A stretch of 64,000 nucleotides of DNA from Agrypnia vestita (GCA_016648135.1 JADDOH010024957.1:27838-91837); one strand, 5' to 3'; numbered from the stretch's first letter, positions 10,941 through 22,302 are shown. Notes: generated from the letters alone by a model not told the origin. Numbers and translations are program-made.

Positions 10941-11153
10941 ATAAATATAACTTTATTCTAGAATGTGGGGAGGTTCGTGCAATCACACACATTCCATATA
11001 CAAGTAGGTACATACATTAAAATATTATATAAAATAAAAGAGAAATAAGAAAATTATATAAAATAGAGGAGAGAACAGGTTTCAGTATTAAAAGAGAAGA
11101 AAAGAGAGGCTATTCAATATCATGTTTGGAACTAATTTTTTTGGAACTAAGAC

Positions 11154-11290
11154 TTTTCATAACATGTTGGAAAGTAATACTTTTGGTATATTGAAAGGTT
11201 TTCCTTAACATGTTGAAAAATAAAACTTTTGGCATATTAAAAGGTTTTCCATAACATGCTGGAAAATAATATGTTTTGCATAATGCTAGG
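11154..11290. repeat. Imperfect tandem repeat, 46-bp unit, three copies
   Basis: Units start at 11,154, 11,199 and 11,245 with TTTTC(A/C)(T/A)TAACATG, and the first two end in GGTATATTG or GGCATATTA followed by AAAGG. No gene is associated with it. Confidence 0.8.
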
Positions 11291-11814
11291 AGAGAACGAA
11301 AGTACTGAAAAAATTGGTGATTTTAAATAAATAATGAGTAAATACATTTGTCAAGCTTTAAGAAAAACACTTTGTGTTTTCTGGGGTATTAAGCCGTGTT
11401 ATTACGACCTTTTCGGCTAAGAGTCGCCGTGAAAACTTAAGAATATTCTTAACTTAGAATTTAAGATAAAATTTCTTCAAAGAAAAAATAAATACTTGCA
11501 TATATTTTCTCTCTCAATATTTTAACACAAATTGAATTTAACTTTTTCGGGCAGTCTTAAATACCGCCAGCAATTTATTTTTGTAAATAAAAAGCTGTTA
11601 AAATTACATAAAATTTAAGGGTCGTAACCACTTGCGGTTACTCGCTACCAAAATTCTTAAATCTCGTAAATTTTCTCAAAATTATTTGTAATAACATCAA
11701 GGCATGCAAAGATTCGCCGCAAATTAAATTTTCGCAGGCTTTTAATAATTTTATGGTAGCAATACTTCTACTGTGTAACACAGATAGGAAAGACTAGAAA
11801 GAGTAGATAAAATT

Positions 11815-12000
11815 ATAATATATAATTCTCCATGCAATATTGTCCATCACTAACGCTACCAGATGGTTCAAACAATAATGAGGCATGAGAAGCAAAAAAG
11901 CATAATTCTCTATTCAAAACGCCCTCTTCAAGACGTTACGCTACTCTAGAATGTGCTGTTCTCACAGCCTTAATTGGCGGCCAAAATATATGCTGTAAAT
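11815..12000 (-). repeat. Dispersed repeat, copy 2
   Basis: The reverse complement contains AATTAAGGCTGTGAGAACA, ACCATCTGGTAGCG and GTGATGGACAATATTGCAT. It is related to 7,840-8,000 and 63,000-63,115. Confidence 0.6.
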
Positions 12001-12089
12001 TAACGTCATTTTTGACAGGTATATGTTATATTTAGTTATATAAAAATGTAAAATATAGAAAAATTTTCATAAATATTCATCTTTTTCTT

Positions 12090-12550
12090 CTTCTTCTTCC
12101 CCAGCCTTTTTTCCTCTAATGCTGAATGTAAGCCTCTTCCATTTCCTCCTCCACTCATCTCTGTTTCTCCCCCTTCGAATCCAGGTTCTTCCTCTTTGCT
12201 GGACTATGTCATCAGACCACCTTTTGGGAGGTCTTCCGACGCTTCTATTTTTCGTCCAGGGCCTCCACTCTAGGATTCTGGGTGCCCATCTAGTATCCTC
12301 CTGTCGAGCCATACGTCCAGCCCACTGCCATTTTAATTTCTAAATACGATTCACAATATCGTCAACTTTTGTTCGGCGTCTTATTTCTTCATTTCTTCTG
12401 ATTTTATCTCTAAGGCTCACGCCTAGCATCTGCTTTTCCATGGCCGCTGTGTACACTTTAATTTGTGTTTGATTTTTTCTGTTACTATTGCTGTTTCTAG
12501 GCCATATGTCCACATCGATAGGATACATGTAACGAACGTTTTTCTTCTTA
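12090..12550 (-). pseudogene. RTE-like LINE C-terminal fragment with GAA tail
   Basis: The minus strand reads MEKQMLGVSLRDKIRRNEEI, RRRTKVDDIVNRI, a stop, then KLKWQWAGRMARQEDTRWAP, ILEWRPWTK and SVGRPPKRWSDDIVQQ. These are consecutive motifs of the RTE C-terminal region in the expected order, lying after the RT catalytic domain. The 3' end on this strand is a GAAGAAGAAG tail (12,080-12,100 on plus). The same family recurs at 30,601-30,850 with about the same spacing. Confidence 0.85.
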
Positions 12551-12559
12551 GACATACTG

Positions 12560-13560
12560 GGATTTATTTATTTTCGACAAGTGTTTCAATTAACCAAATG
12601 CTGCCCAGCCCAGATGTATTTTTCTTGGTAGTTCTGCTGTTTGGTATTATTTTAGCATAAAGATTATATTTTAAAAATATTTTTCTCATAATTTTTACCT
12701 CGTGAGTGTGAGTGAGATTGTTGAGTATACATAAAAGAGCATCAGAAGTAGCCAATTATACACTAAAGACATTCCGTGATTTTGAAGGCGATTAAAAGTG
12801 AAACCACCCAATGATTTATTACTTTGCGAACGTTGCGTAAAAAGCATTTAGCCAGGATTAATTGATAGCATTGCGATCGCTATCGACTTGTAACGAATGA
12901 CATTAATATGATCGAGTGTTTTCTAACAACTAAGAGAAAGCTAATTTTTATCATAGATTACCACTGATACCCAACGTTGCCCGGGCTAACGTTAAAGCTA
13001 TCTCGGAAAACAATATTATGATTTCATAGAAGCAAGGTAATTTGTACATATATATCAGGCGCATACGCAGTGCAGTCAGTATATTGAATGAATTATGAGT
13101 TGCATATAAATAAAGTGCATATTAAAAAAAAGTGAAATAAAAAATATGTCTGAGACGTATGTGGATAATTATAATATTATCACAAAATACAAATTTTATT
13201 TCGTAGAAATTTCAGTTAACTATAGATTATTTAAAAGTACTGACCACACGTCACAGGTGCTCGTAGTCTTTTTATTGTTTCGAAGTCTTCCAAAAAATCA
13301 AGAAGATTTAAGAAAGAGCTAAAACATGCGAAAATATACAAGAACATTTTAGAAAAAACATTTCCTACGGCACAGTGTTGGCCAGTTTTTGTCTAACAGA
13401 AGACGATGTCATGCATAAGCAAACGAGCAAAGTGAAACATAGACATTCATACTTGCTGACAGAAAAACTCAAATTAATTATACCATCTTTCTTTATACTT
13501 TTCATATAATAACGACCGAAAATGTCACTTCCGCATTCCACTCTCCTATACCTAAATAGT
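12560..13560. other. AT-rich, no recognisable gene
   Basis: No repeat shared elsewhere and no long frame. A patch around 12,780-12,920 and 12,960-13,020 has slightly higher GC but no motif that I can name. Confidence 0.5.
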
Positions 13561-13588
13561 GCAAAAATTATATTTATATTATTCTCAC

Positions 13589-13621
13589 CTGATGATGAGA
13601 GGGACTGTGCATCTCAAAACT
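13589..13621 (+). ncRNA. Degenerate hammerhead-like motif
   Basis: CTGATGA (13,589-13,595) is followed by T and a GAGA...TCTC stem. The conserved GAAA has decayed to AAAA, so it should be inactive. Confidence 0.35.
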
Positions 13622-13851
13622 GTAGTAGTGATGAAACCATAACGTGCGTATAGTAAATAAATAAAAATAATTTAAAAAAAAGAATTTTATAATTAGGTGT
13701 GTAGCTTTAAAATACACGTTACGTTTCCAATTTTAAATACACAATATGTATTCAACGATAGCTTGACTACTTTAAAAAGAAGCAAATAGTAAATTCTAGA
13801 TAGTGATAGTTTATATATTATAATCTGTTTTACTGTTTTATTCATAGGTTT

Positions 13852-14031
13852 GTTTTTTTAAATAGAGATGCGAACACGGAATACGTGTCACATCAATATT
13901 CGTACTATTTTCAAACTAAGCTAAACGTTTGTGCTTGGAGCTTGGATTAACTTGCTGGTCTGGAGTGAGATTCGAACCCGCGACCTCTGGGTCACGAGGC
14001 GAGAGTCCTAACCACATAATCAACAAGCTAC
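13852..14031 (-). mobile_element. tRNA-derived SINE, family A, copy 1
   Basis: Read on the minus strand it starts with a tRNA-like head. A-box-like TGTGGTTAGGA is followed about 35 bp later by the B box GGGTTCGAATC (reverse complement at 13,969-13,979). The body includes ACACGTATTCCGTGTTCGC and ends in an A-rich stretch. Copies occur at 41,507-41,688 and 63,252-63,440, and a fragment at 50,208-50,258. The internal RNA polymerase III promoter would drive transcription leftwards. Confidence 0.8.
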
Positions 14032-14047
14032 ATTTTACATCATATAT

Positions 14048-14271
14048 GTGTATAAAAACAAAGGCAGCATTATCAAAAAAATAAAGCAGTCTTCGAGGAT
14101 TACAAATTTATAATCTCCTGAATTTGAGATTTTACAGGAAACGTAATTTTGGAAGGGATAAATACATAAAATCTAGAATTTAGTACATTTTAAATTAGTT
14201 ATCTTCAGTGACTACATTTTAAATTTTTTTTTTGAATATTGCTGTATATACTTCTATGCCACGTAGAGAGC
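14048..14271. mobile_element. MITE, GTATAAAAGC family, copy 2
   Basis: The left end ATGTGTATAAAAACAAAGGC is mirrored by a decayed right end (AATATTGCTGTATATACTTC). The internal segment GAATTTAGTACATTTTAAA matches 46,915-46,932. It is short and non-coding, hence non-autonomous. Confidence 0.65.
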
Positions 14272-14489
14272 CTTTTATTCAGTTAACATGTTATAATTGT
14301 TTTTTATAATTTTGTGAGTTATTTTAAAATGTGTTTATTTTAATAAGAGATATTTATTTAGATTAATTTGTTTTTTAATAATTTTATCAATGGTGCTACG
14401 CATCGTATGCACACATAAATAAACAAAAAAATAACATCTTCTTTAAATGTAGCAAATTTATTTTGTGGTAACATAATTATAATTTATAT

Positions 14490-14885
14490 AAATTAACTTT
14501 GTTTAAACCACTTATTTATTGAAAAAAATGGGTCATTAACGGGTCATTCTTTTGATATTAATAAGGGTTTACAAATTTTACATACAAATTATACAGAATC
14601 ACAATTTGATAAATTAGAAATTTTGGAAATAAGAAAGAGTGTAAATAGTAAATGAATATTATAAATAATCAGGTCCTTTTTGCAAATAGTTATCCTTTAA
14701 ATTTATTTTCATGTTAATTAGGTACTTTATATTATTATTTTCCATATATGACTTTTTAATATTTTGATCTATACTTCGATTTTTAAATATTATTTTTGTT
14801 TTCCTGATGAAGAAGCCATTGGCTTCGAAACATGTTGATTTTTTTCAATAAATAAGTGGTTTAAACAAAGTTAATTTATATTAAT
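14490..14885 (+). pseudogene. Penelope-like element fragment with inverted terminus
   Basis: The plus strand from about 14,532 reads GHSFDINKGLQILHTNY...QFDKLEILEI, then after a frame change NQVLFANSYPLNLFS. This matches the C-terminal end of PLE proteins after the GIY-YIG endonuclease core, and it parallels the better frame at 56,031-56,315. It is followed by a hammerhead-like motif and a terminal sequence ending near 14,885. The left end (14,490-14,527) is the reverse complement of that terminus. The copy is therefore 5'-truncated with an inverted piece of its own end. Confidence 0.75.
14804..14838 (+). ncRNA. Hammerhead-like motif, PLE 3' terminus
   Basis: CTGATGA (14,804-14,810) is followed by A, the stem GAAGCC/GGCTTC with loop ATT, GAAA (14,827-14,830), then CATG and TT. 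The sequence is close to 10,858. Stem I pairing is poor. Confidence 0.55.
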
Positions 14886-15049
14886 TAAAAAAATAACAAA
14901 TAGGTACATGACAAGAATTACAAAGACGGAGTCGAAGAAGCAGTATCGATCTAAAAAACCGTCAAAAATCTTCACAGCGAGCGCTGCAGCGGGAAAGAGA
15001 TGACGCAATCTCTATCACATCCCCTTTCATACCTGTCTAAAACTACCCC

Positions 15050-15300
15050 TGGAACTAAAGATCGGGACTCGAGGGGCGGCGAGCCAGATCCCCCACCCCG
15101 GCCAACTCCATCTTGGATCCTGGACCGGCACCCGAAGTTGCACAATAAATAATATTCACCCCGGCGGAGCGGGAAGGGATGTAAGGGACATCTGGATGGG
15201 ACAGGGTGACGATGACATCGGATGCTATTGGCACTTTATTATTTGACTCCAACGGTGTCGAGCCGTTTATCCACGAAGGGGCAGACAGGTAAGATAAAAC
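15050..15300. other. GC-rich island with a splice-donor-like site
   Basis: G+C is high between 15,055 and 15,290, with no match to repeats in the window. At 15,287-15,293 AGGTAAGA is a strong splice-donor consensus. Short open frames on either strand resemble no known protein. It could be a non-coding exon or a regulatory patch. Confidence 0.3.
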
Positions 15301-15314
15301 ATGACAATGGTATT

Positions 15315-15725
15315 TATTTATTCATACGCCAATCGGCTATATACATTGATTTTACAAAAATAATAGACTTAAATGAATGGATTAGAAAAATTGCACATAT
15401 ATAAAAAAACAATACTAGCATAGTAACAACATGGTATAATCATATAGGGTTGAGGGTAATTTTAATACTGTGATAACAATCTTTTTGCCGCTGATGAGAA
15501 TGAGACGTATGATTCATCGAAGAAGTTGATATCAACACAGTGGCTATTCACCAGATTGGCAATCCTATTTCTTGGGCCATTGTACACGTAACTTTTTGTG
15601 GATTTAGTGGTTTCTAACAATCTACGCACTCTTAGATCCGGCCTAGCAGTGATAATGCCAAATTGTTCCAGGATCTCGGGGGAGTCTATCTGTCCGTTGA
15701 CAGATTTGTAGAAGAAGTATGTCAT
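15315..15725 (-). pseudogene. CR1/jockey-like LINE 3' fragment with AAAT tail
   Basis: The minus-strand frame of 87 codons (15,725-15,462) opens with MTYFFYKSVNGQIDSPEIL and continues with LRVRRLL...RNRIANLVN. The FLYKLVNGxIDSPELL pattern is characteristic of the final part of CR1/jockey-like RTs. The related segment at 24,030-24,425 has FYRLLRGMIDNPEI in the same position. About 140 bp of untranslated tail follows, ending in an (AAAT)n run at 15,311-15,325. It is 5'-truncated at about 15,730. Confidence 0.75.
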
Positions 15726-16089
15726 TCCGCTGTTTATTTTTTAATTTAAGATACGGATTATCATCAGGTTATTAATGAAACTAATAGATAGTTCCAAAAA
15801 TACTGTTACAATCGACGATTGAGGCAAATGAACACGATGTACGCAATATTATTAATTAATATGGCAGTTAAATTGTGATGTAACATGATTTGTTTATAAA
15901 CACTAAATTAATTTTTGCAATGTAAACATGTTGATTTATATTCATTGTTGTTTCGACATGAGCATTCTCTCTCATGATCATGTGTAATTAATACCAACAA
16001 TTACACATGATAATGAAAAGAACTGCTCGTTTAGAAACTATAGAAGTATGTTTTAGGTACTAAAAAAAGGTAAAATAAGATCTTCTCGC

Positions 16090-16840
16090 GAGAAAATTGG
16101 ACTGTCCATGAATATCAACAAAACAAAATTATTAACAAACTCAGACAAAGGAGAAATTACAATAAATAAGCAACCGCTTGAATATGTAGAGGAGTACATA
16201 TACTTGGGTCAGATCATCTCCCACACTGATCAAACAGACAAAGAAGTTAAAAAACGGATTGCAAATGGATGGAAAAAATACTGGTCACTCAAAGAAATTA
16301 TGGAGGCCACCGATCTCAGTATGGGCACAAAACGGAGAGTCTACAATACCTGCATTCTACCCTGCATCACATATGACTGCGAAACATGGTCTCTCTCAAA
16401 ACATCATAGAGCCATGCTGCAAGGATGCCAAAGAGCGATGGAGAGAAGCATGACAGGTATCAAGAAGCAAGAAAAGAAACAAAGCACCTTTATAAGAGCC
16501 AAAACGAAGGTTATGGATGTACTAACAAAGATAGACCAACTGAAATGGAGATGGACAGGCCATATGCTAAGGAGCACTCAGGAAAAGTGGAGTAAAATTG
16601 TTACATGCTGGTACCCCAGAGATGGGAAAAGGAAAAGGGGAAGACAGCCCAAGAGATGGGAGGATGAACTAAAATTAACAGCAGGCCCTTTCTGGAGAAG
16701 GGTCGCCAGGGATAGAACTCAATGGAAATTGTTGGAGGAGGCCTTTGCCAAAAGGCACACTGAACTTAGAGATATTCTTTAAACAGGGAAAGCATTTTAT
16801 CTTACACAAAAATCTAAGTTCAGGATAAAGGGCTAATTGA
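16090..16840 (+). pseudogene. RTE-like LINE: longest intact C-terminal RT frame
   Basis: An uninterrupted frame runs from before the ATG at 16,108 to TAA at 16,780-16,782 (224 codons from the ATG). It covers the end of the RT palm/thumb: NINKTKLLTN near residue 2, YLGQIISHTDQ near 31, NTCILPCITYDCETWSLSK near 85, then KWRWTGHMLR near 148 and KRKRGRQPKRWEDELK near 173. The full element would also carry an AP endonuclease and the RT catalytic motif upstream, and both are missing. About 55 bp of 3' UTR leads to TTGATTGATTGAATT, an (ATTG)n tail. The lack of stops suggests a younger insertion than its neighbours. It cannot move on its own. Confidence 0.9.
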
Positions 16841-16849
16841 TTGATTGAA

Positions 16850-17460
16850 TTAAAATAAGATATATAATGCATGTTACTTTTATATTTTTATGAATTTTTA
16901 ATAATTATTTACCACAAATACTGTAACAATCCACAATAGAGGCAAATATACAAGATACAGGCATTTTAATTATTTTTTAATTATTCTTTAATATTTTTTT
17001 CGCAATTTTTGCTGACCTTGCTCTCAAATGAAATATTACAAATCTACATTAATAAAATTTACAAAAAAGGCTAACAATTTCAGAACATGCATTTATATAA
17101 AGCTAGTGAGGTAGGTAATGGCTGAGAGGCTTGCTACATATTATTTTATATTTATAAGTGTGTGTATATAATAGGCATTTGTTTGTCACATGTCTAATGA
17201 AAGGAAATTTATCTACCGTGCAGTTATAAAGTGGTTTTCAAGGTCAATGATATCGAACTTGTAATGCATGATGGTAAAAACTTGGTTTTGTGTAAATAAT
17301 GTATTACAAGCTCAAAGAAATATAAACTTATAATATAAAATGTGATCATATAAGATGTGTGTCAAAGAAATATAAACTTATAATATAAAATGTGCCCTTT
17401 AAACTGAACAAGTCTTATGAACAAAGAATGAGATCTGGTCGTTTAGTACGTATTTTTTAA
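16850..17460. other. AT-rich with a 33-bp direct repeat
   Basis: Positions 17,312-17,344 and 17,362-17,394 are identical (spaced 50 bp). No gene was seen. Confidence 0.8.
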
Positions 17461-17474
17461 TATTCTTTTAGTCA

Positions 17475-18020
17475 CGTGTCGTGGCTGAGGGAAGAATGAA
17501 TGAAAACGCTGGAAATTAATTAGCGATTTATTAATTACTGATTAATTAATTATTTAATGTACAAGATCACCGAACACTATTAAACCTAACGCCATTCTTT
17601 AAATTACACTTTATTTATCGCTTTAACACTTTATTTAATATTTACTAGAACATTCCATCCGATTCTCACTCGCGGTATTTAATCGCTTATTTATTTCACC
17701 AATTAGGTAAGTACTTCGATTATTCGCTCATTTATTGCACGGCTGGCCAGCCTGGCCTCTCGGCTTGCAGCCGATTTCACTCCGTTTTCGCCTGTCAAGC
17801 GCAACAAAACAAAAAAAAAGAACTCTATTTATACCCGAGAAATGCCGGTATCGAACCTCCTAGACTTTTCAGTGTTTAGGAGAACGTTCCCGTACTTACA
17901 GGCTTTTTTGAGTTTTTCCAGAATGTTTCAAATGCCTCCCGAAGGCCGTAGATCACCCTGGACCATTCTCGATTCTTCACTATGGTTGTGAAAAGGGACA
18001 ACAAGAAGTGCGTAATTATG
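17475..18020 (-). mobile_element. LTR-like dispersed repeat, copy 1
   Basis: It shares blocks with 25,855-26,345, including TTTACTAGAACATTCCAT and AGTGTTTAGGAGAAC. Read on the minus strand it has a good TATA box (GGGTATAAATAG at about 17,836-17,825) followed about 100 bp later by an AATAAA signal. This is the U3-R-U5 order of an LTR. No gag/pol is attached, so it may be a solo LTR. The exact ends are uncertain. Confidence 0.55.
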
Positions 18021-19020
18021 TTTAGCATCTCGTTGCAATAATTTAGCATTCGCAAAATGTCTACCTTAGTGTAGACATCTTAACTGAACAAGAGGATAAT
18101 ATCCTGTAACAAAAAATTGCACATCTGTGAGATTGCGAAGATCTCTGCTACAAAAAATAAATATATAAAATTTAATAATAATAGTGATAAAAATACTTTA
18201 AAAATACGAAGACGCTGGAAGGATAAAGGTCGTTCAATGATGATGCTCCTGTGATGTTAAACTGCAATCCGCAGAACTTTTTGCATGAATTTGTGACTTT
18301 TAACGAATATACTTGTATACGGAAAGTTCCTGGTAAATAACTAGAAGTTGGGAGAAATCAGTAACATGAACCTACTTTGCAACACTAATTTTGAAATAGA
18401 AGCTGCTAAATAAATGAAAAAAAAAATTATTAATTTTTTCCGAAAACGGGTTTTCACAATACTTATCAAAGAATCCTGCATATTCTTGAACGCGTTTTGT
18501 GTATTTCAATACGAAAAAAATCAATACGCATGCCAATGATTGTCCCATGTCTTCGTGCGCCGTATTCACCCTGTTTCGATTAGGCTAACCCTCTTCAAGA
18601 ATAATAATAATATAACTTGCCCACTTGCCAAACTCACCCCACCCCCTACCAAACAGTTTGCGCAAAATACACTTAAGAAGTGTAAATAATGGTACATAGC
18701 TACCCCGGCCTCCCCTGTTTCGCGTAGATTGTCTCGTCCCCTCCGCGGACGTCTCGCGTAAGTCTGTCCCTTTCTTTCCATCTCAAGAAAAAAAGCTTAA
18801 GTGCGTTAAGGGTGTGAGGCGAAGTTAGGGGAGACTGGGATTAAAAATACAATGAATTATTTTATGCAGTGTTTGGGCTAAGTGCAATTTAGAAGGTGAC
18901 ATAATATGTATTTTTTAACCAAAGAAACGTGTTGATGGGGTGAAGTAATAATATTTCTTAAATCTTTGAAATTATAATAAGCTAATTGATGGTTTAGTCA
19001 GAAAATGAAGAGAACAGACA
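18020..19020. other. No recognised gene; GC-richer patch at 18,560-18,830
   Basis: Mostly AT-rich. The patch at 18,560-18,830 has mixed composition and no recognisable motif or repeat. Confidence 0.4.
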
Positions 19021-19029
19021 ACAAAATTG

Positions 19030-19510
19030 CTCATGTAATGTAAACATAATATGTACCAGCAGAAGACTACAAGGAAGACCTCGAGCAACATGGTGGACAA
19101 ACGTCTGTGGGGGTTACCCTATACTATACAAGCCACAGTCCCGAGCAGACCGTCAACGCATACATTGTATAGTTACGACTTCGTCAGCAGATCATCCAGT
19201 GACATGAGGACGGCGAGGCCATCGCCCTAGTACCACAATGTTGCAGTCACGCACCCGCGCGGAGGTGACGAATTCTCCAGGCACACGCGGGCAAGTAGGA
19301 ATGCTTTGTTCTCGGATGGTATAAAAAGCGGCTCATACTCTACGTGGGCATGTCAGTCTTTCAAAGACCTCCGGCGGTGGCCGGAGGCTATGGCCCTTAG
19401 AGTATATATCATAGTCTTTGTAATCATACTCATGTATACTTTGTACTTGTTTTATCGAGATAATAAATCATCAAATTTTCTACGCCTTTGGAGCTTTTTC
19501 GACGCATGAC
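19030..19510 (+). promoter_or_regulatory. TATA-containing promoter-like segment
   Basis: A GC-richer block precedes GGTATAAAAAGCGGC (TATA at 19,320). An initiator-like TCAGT lies at 19,353-19,357 and AATAAATCATC at about 19,462. Promoter plus nearby polyadenylation signal suggests an LTR or a small retroelement unit. The ORF at 19,306-19,509 is probably incidental. Confidence 0.35.
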
Positions 19511-19794
19511 GGTGGTGACCTTAAAGCAACTGCTCCCAAAGCACCTCCAAACCACCCAAACGTCTAAAATGATGGATACCATCTAAGATGGAGAATCTTT
19601 TCGACTCGTTCAAGAATAACTAACTCCAAATAAGTGAATGGTATACCTAAGGGGTAGATGAATAATAAGAATGCTCATTGAATTGCGTGAAAAACTGTAA
19701 AAAAGTCTATATTTCAATATAGTCTGTTTAATATTTACCTGCCGATTAGAGATTTCAATTTTCTCAATGCCACGTGTTTTTGGTATTATTTTAT

Positions 19795-20150
19795 GTAAGC
19801 ATGGACGCTTACTAAAGAATTGATAAGGCTTCTTGAGGAATTCGAGGTGTGGACCTACAGAAGTATACTCAAATGCTGGATGGACAGAGTTACGAATGAA
19901 TATGTCATGATTCGGAAGAATAAAGAAAAAAAGTTATTAAAATTCGAAAATTTTAATATCTCGGACATATGATGAGACATCCAGAAAAGTAAGTACGCGA
20001 TCCTGCATCGCATAATACAGGGTAAGATTGCCGGAAGTCGGGGTCCTGGAAGGAGGAGAACACCATAGCTGAAAAACCTGAGGCAGTGGTTTGGCCAGTC
20101 TACTGTATAGCTGTTCCGGGCATAGATAACATAGTTTATGTTTACCACCA
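19795..20150 (+). pseudogene. RTE-like LINE C-terminal fragment
   Basis: The plus strand reads WTLTKELIRLLEEFEVWTYR near 19,803, then CWMDRVTNEYVM. After frameshifts it reads YLGHMMRHPEK and GRRRTPWLKNLRQWF-like remnants near 20,050-20,090. It is the same family as 43,145-43,440, 31,715-31,880 and 52,905-53,095. Frames are broken and the catalytic part is absent. Confidence 0.75.
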
Positions 20151-20159
20151 AGTTTCATG

Positions 20160-20450
20160 ATCCCTATGAATAAGCTTTAAAATGCAGAAAGAATAAGCAG
20201 ATTGAAATTCTTAAATAAGCATACTAAAATTCTTTGAAATACAAACGAGGGTTGCACGAATAGTACACGTGTTTAACGACTGATGGCGCAAAATCACAAA
20301 ATGACACAAAATCCGTTATACGTCATATTTGGAACAACGCATGTAAAAATTTAACAAGCAGTTTTATTTTGATACCTGAATGATTGCAAGTGGACAAGTT
20401 TACGATTAAATATTGATTGTATTATTTGTTTGCATCTACATATATTTTAT
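20160..20450. other. No recognisable feature
   Basis: AT-rich. A PLE terminus begins at about 20,450. Confidence 0.4.
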
Positions 20451-20885
20451 TAATTACACCTACATGTTTCGGAAAAACTTTTCCATCATCAGGGTGTTTT
20501 ATAAATGTCAAAATATCAAAATGAATAATATCTTTTTTTTGTTTTTCTAAGTTATTTGAAAAATCATTTATAAATATTATTGCTGAAGTTCTTTATTACA
20601 CACAATTATTGGAATTTTTTTTTAGAATTGGGCTTGTAGTTAAATTTAGTTGATAATTAATAATATTTTATTTATTATTACAGGTTTTACTAATTTCTAA
20701 TGATTCTAAATAATTCAATTTCAGACCAATATTATATACGTGTAAAATAGAAAGTCCTAATTTTTTATCAAAACCGTGATCATTTTCTAATAAATGATTT
20801 GCAAATTCAGAAACACCATGATTATTTAAAAATATATTTAATATTTAAATGTGTCAATCTAAAATATTGCTGAATCAATTGAAAA
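20450..20885 (-). pseudogene. Penelope-like element C-terminal fragment and terminus
   Basis: On the minus strand, about 20,815-20,660 reads SEFANHLLENDHGFDKKLGL then LSILHVYN...LNYLESLEISK. This is parallel to FSEFAEHLINFNHTF...LNNLEALEINK in the copy at 56,315-56,031. That region is the end of the PLE protein, following the GIY-YIG endonuclease. A non-coding tail and a well-formed hammerhead-like motif (20,492-20,460) follow. The 5' part is missing. The tail near 20,878 (CAATTGAAAAAATA) recurs at about 47,833. Confidence 0.75.
20455..20498 (-). ncRNA. Hammerhead-like ribozyme motif, well folded
   Basis: On the minus strand ACACC is followed by CTGATGA, T, the stem GGAAAA/TTTTCC, GAAA, CATG, TA and GGTGT. 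The 5-bp stem I (ACACC/GGTGT), strong stem II, palindromic 4-nt stem III and UA cleavage position all fit a type I hammerhead. The one oddity is an extra base between CUGAUGA and stem II. It lies at the 3' end of a PLE fragment. Confidence 0.65.
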
Positions 20886-20889
20886 AATA

Positions 20890-21340
20890 AGTTTATTATT
20901 ATTTGTTGCAGTCAACGAAAAATGGGAATTTCAGTCAACGATTCGATTAATTTTTTTAATGGAAAGATGTGTGAAGATATTAACGTGGCACACATTTATA
21001 AGAACCTTGCACTTTCGTTTCTATGTAAAACTACGTTTCTACGTAAAACTACGTTAAACTACCGGATATTGGTATAATGAGTTTAAAAGTGGCCGGATTT
21101 CCGTTTTTAATGAAAAGCGCTATACTATTAGTTAACCTTTGAACGGGCGCGCTGTTGTAAATTTTACGACGTATTTGATTGTTTAAATGTTAATTTTTTC
21201 TAGGAGCACAAACTTCCTTAAAGCTCAATTTTGTTCTTTGAATGACGTTTTATCTTATAAATTTGCTTGTATCGAGAGTTTACAATTGGTTACATCGTCA
21301 AATGGTAAAAAATACGCTTTTTTTTTAAATTTCCATCCCC
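20890..21340. other. No recognisable gene
   Basis: AT-rich with a few mixed words around 20,980-21,160. No repeat family was seen. Confidence 0.4.
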
Positions 21341-21361
21341 TAACACAAATAGTACATTTTT

Positions 21362-21548
21362 AAGGTGACCCGAGTTCTAATCCCGGTAATAGCCAAATAT
21401 TTTTTCGTGAATTAGATATTTCTGTATGTCTTTCTAATTGATTAATTAATTTGGTTATTAAAAATATTTCACAGAACTTCGTTCTGAAAAATTACAACTT
21501 CACAAATACGAATGTGTTCAAATAAAAATGAATTAATTAATTAATTCT
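21362..21548 (+). mobile_element. SINE family B, copy 1 (head truncated)
   Basis: The B-box-like AGTTCTAATCCCGG is followed by the family body CGTGAATTAGATATTTCTG and CTTTCTAATTGATTAATTAA. It ends with the small hairpin CAGAACTTCGTTCTG and a TTAATTAATTAATT tail. The A box is missing. Confidence 0.75.
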
Positions 21549-21654
21549 GGCGTCCATCTATCGGTAGTATTTCAAAATAATTTGAACTATTGTATCAAAA
21601 AAGTGGATTGCTCTATGGACAAAAAAAATCAATTAATGAGAATTACATATATGG

Positions 21655-21815
21655 TTGATATATTCACGGAAATGTAAAAGGAGGTGACCAGAGTTCGAAT
21701 CCCGGTAGTAGCCAAATATTTTTTCGTGAAATAGATTTTTCTGTATGTTTTTCTAATTGATTAATTAATTTGGTTATTTAAAATATTTCACAGAACTTTG
21801 TTCTGAAAAAGTAAA
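21655..21815 (+). mobile_element. SINE family B, copy 2 (head partly deleted)
   Basis: It begins at ATATTCACGGAAATGT and keeps the B box AGTTCGAATCCCGG, the CGTGAAATAGATTTTTCTG body and the CTAATTGATTAATTAATTT tail. It lies in the same orientation as copy 1, about 290 bp downstream. Confidence 0.8.
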
Positions 21816-21849
21816 TTTATAAATCATATTTTTTAAGGTTTTGAAAATG

Positions 21850-22300
21850 AATATTAACATTCTGTTCAGAATTTCACATTCTCAATAAAAAATATTACAT
21901 ATAAAGAATCCGATTTGTCAAGTACCTACGCTTCCACCCTTATTTTGATCTAAGACCCTTCCTAAGCTCGTCGTGCACCTCCCCTAAAGCCTTGGAACTG
22001 CGTTTGACAACCTTTATTTTGGGAAAATATCATTGCAGCCAACTTCTATAAAAGTAATTTGGAACTATGTATCGAGAAATACCTATGTTCTCGAAAGAAT
22101 TTTACTTTTATTAAAGTTAAATAATTGGTAGGTATGCATCAAACTCTTTTGTAGGAATTATGAACTTCAATAGAATTTGTATAATCATGTACACAAATAA
22201 TAAGTATTATGTACAATAAGCATATCGTAAATTAAATTTTCAAAATCAATTTGTATTTAAAACCTATTAAAAAAATAAAGAATTTTTTAAAATATTTTTT
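21850..22300. other. AT-rich, nothing recognised
   Basis: No shared repeats or open frames of note. A small mixed-composition patch lies at 21,920-22,030. Confidence 0.4.
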
Positions 22301-22302
22301 AT

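Noticed and set aside
20890..22300. Possible CRISPR-like spacing of repeated units around the two SINE copies
   Set aside because: Only two units, long, tRNA-derived and with AT-rich tails; not a direct-repeat/spacer array.
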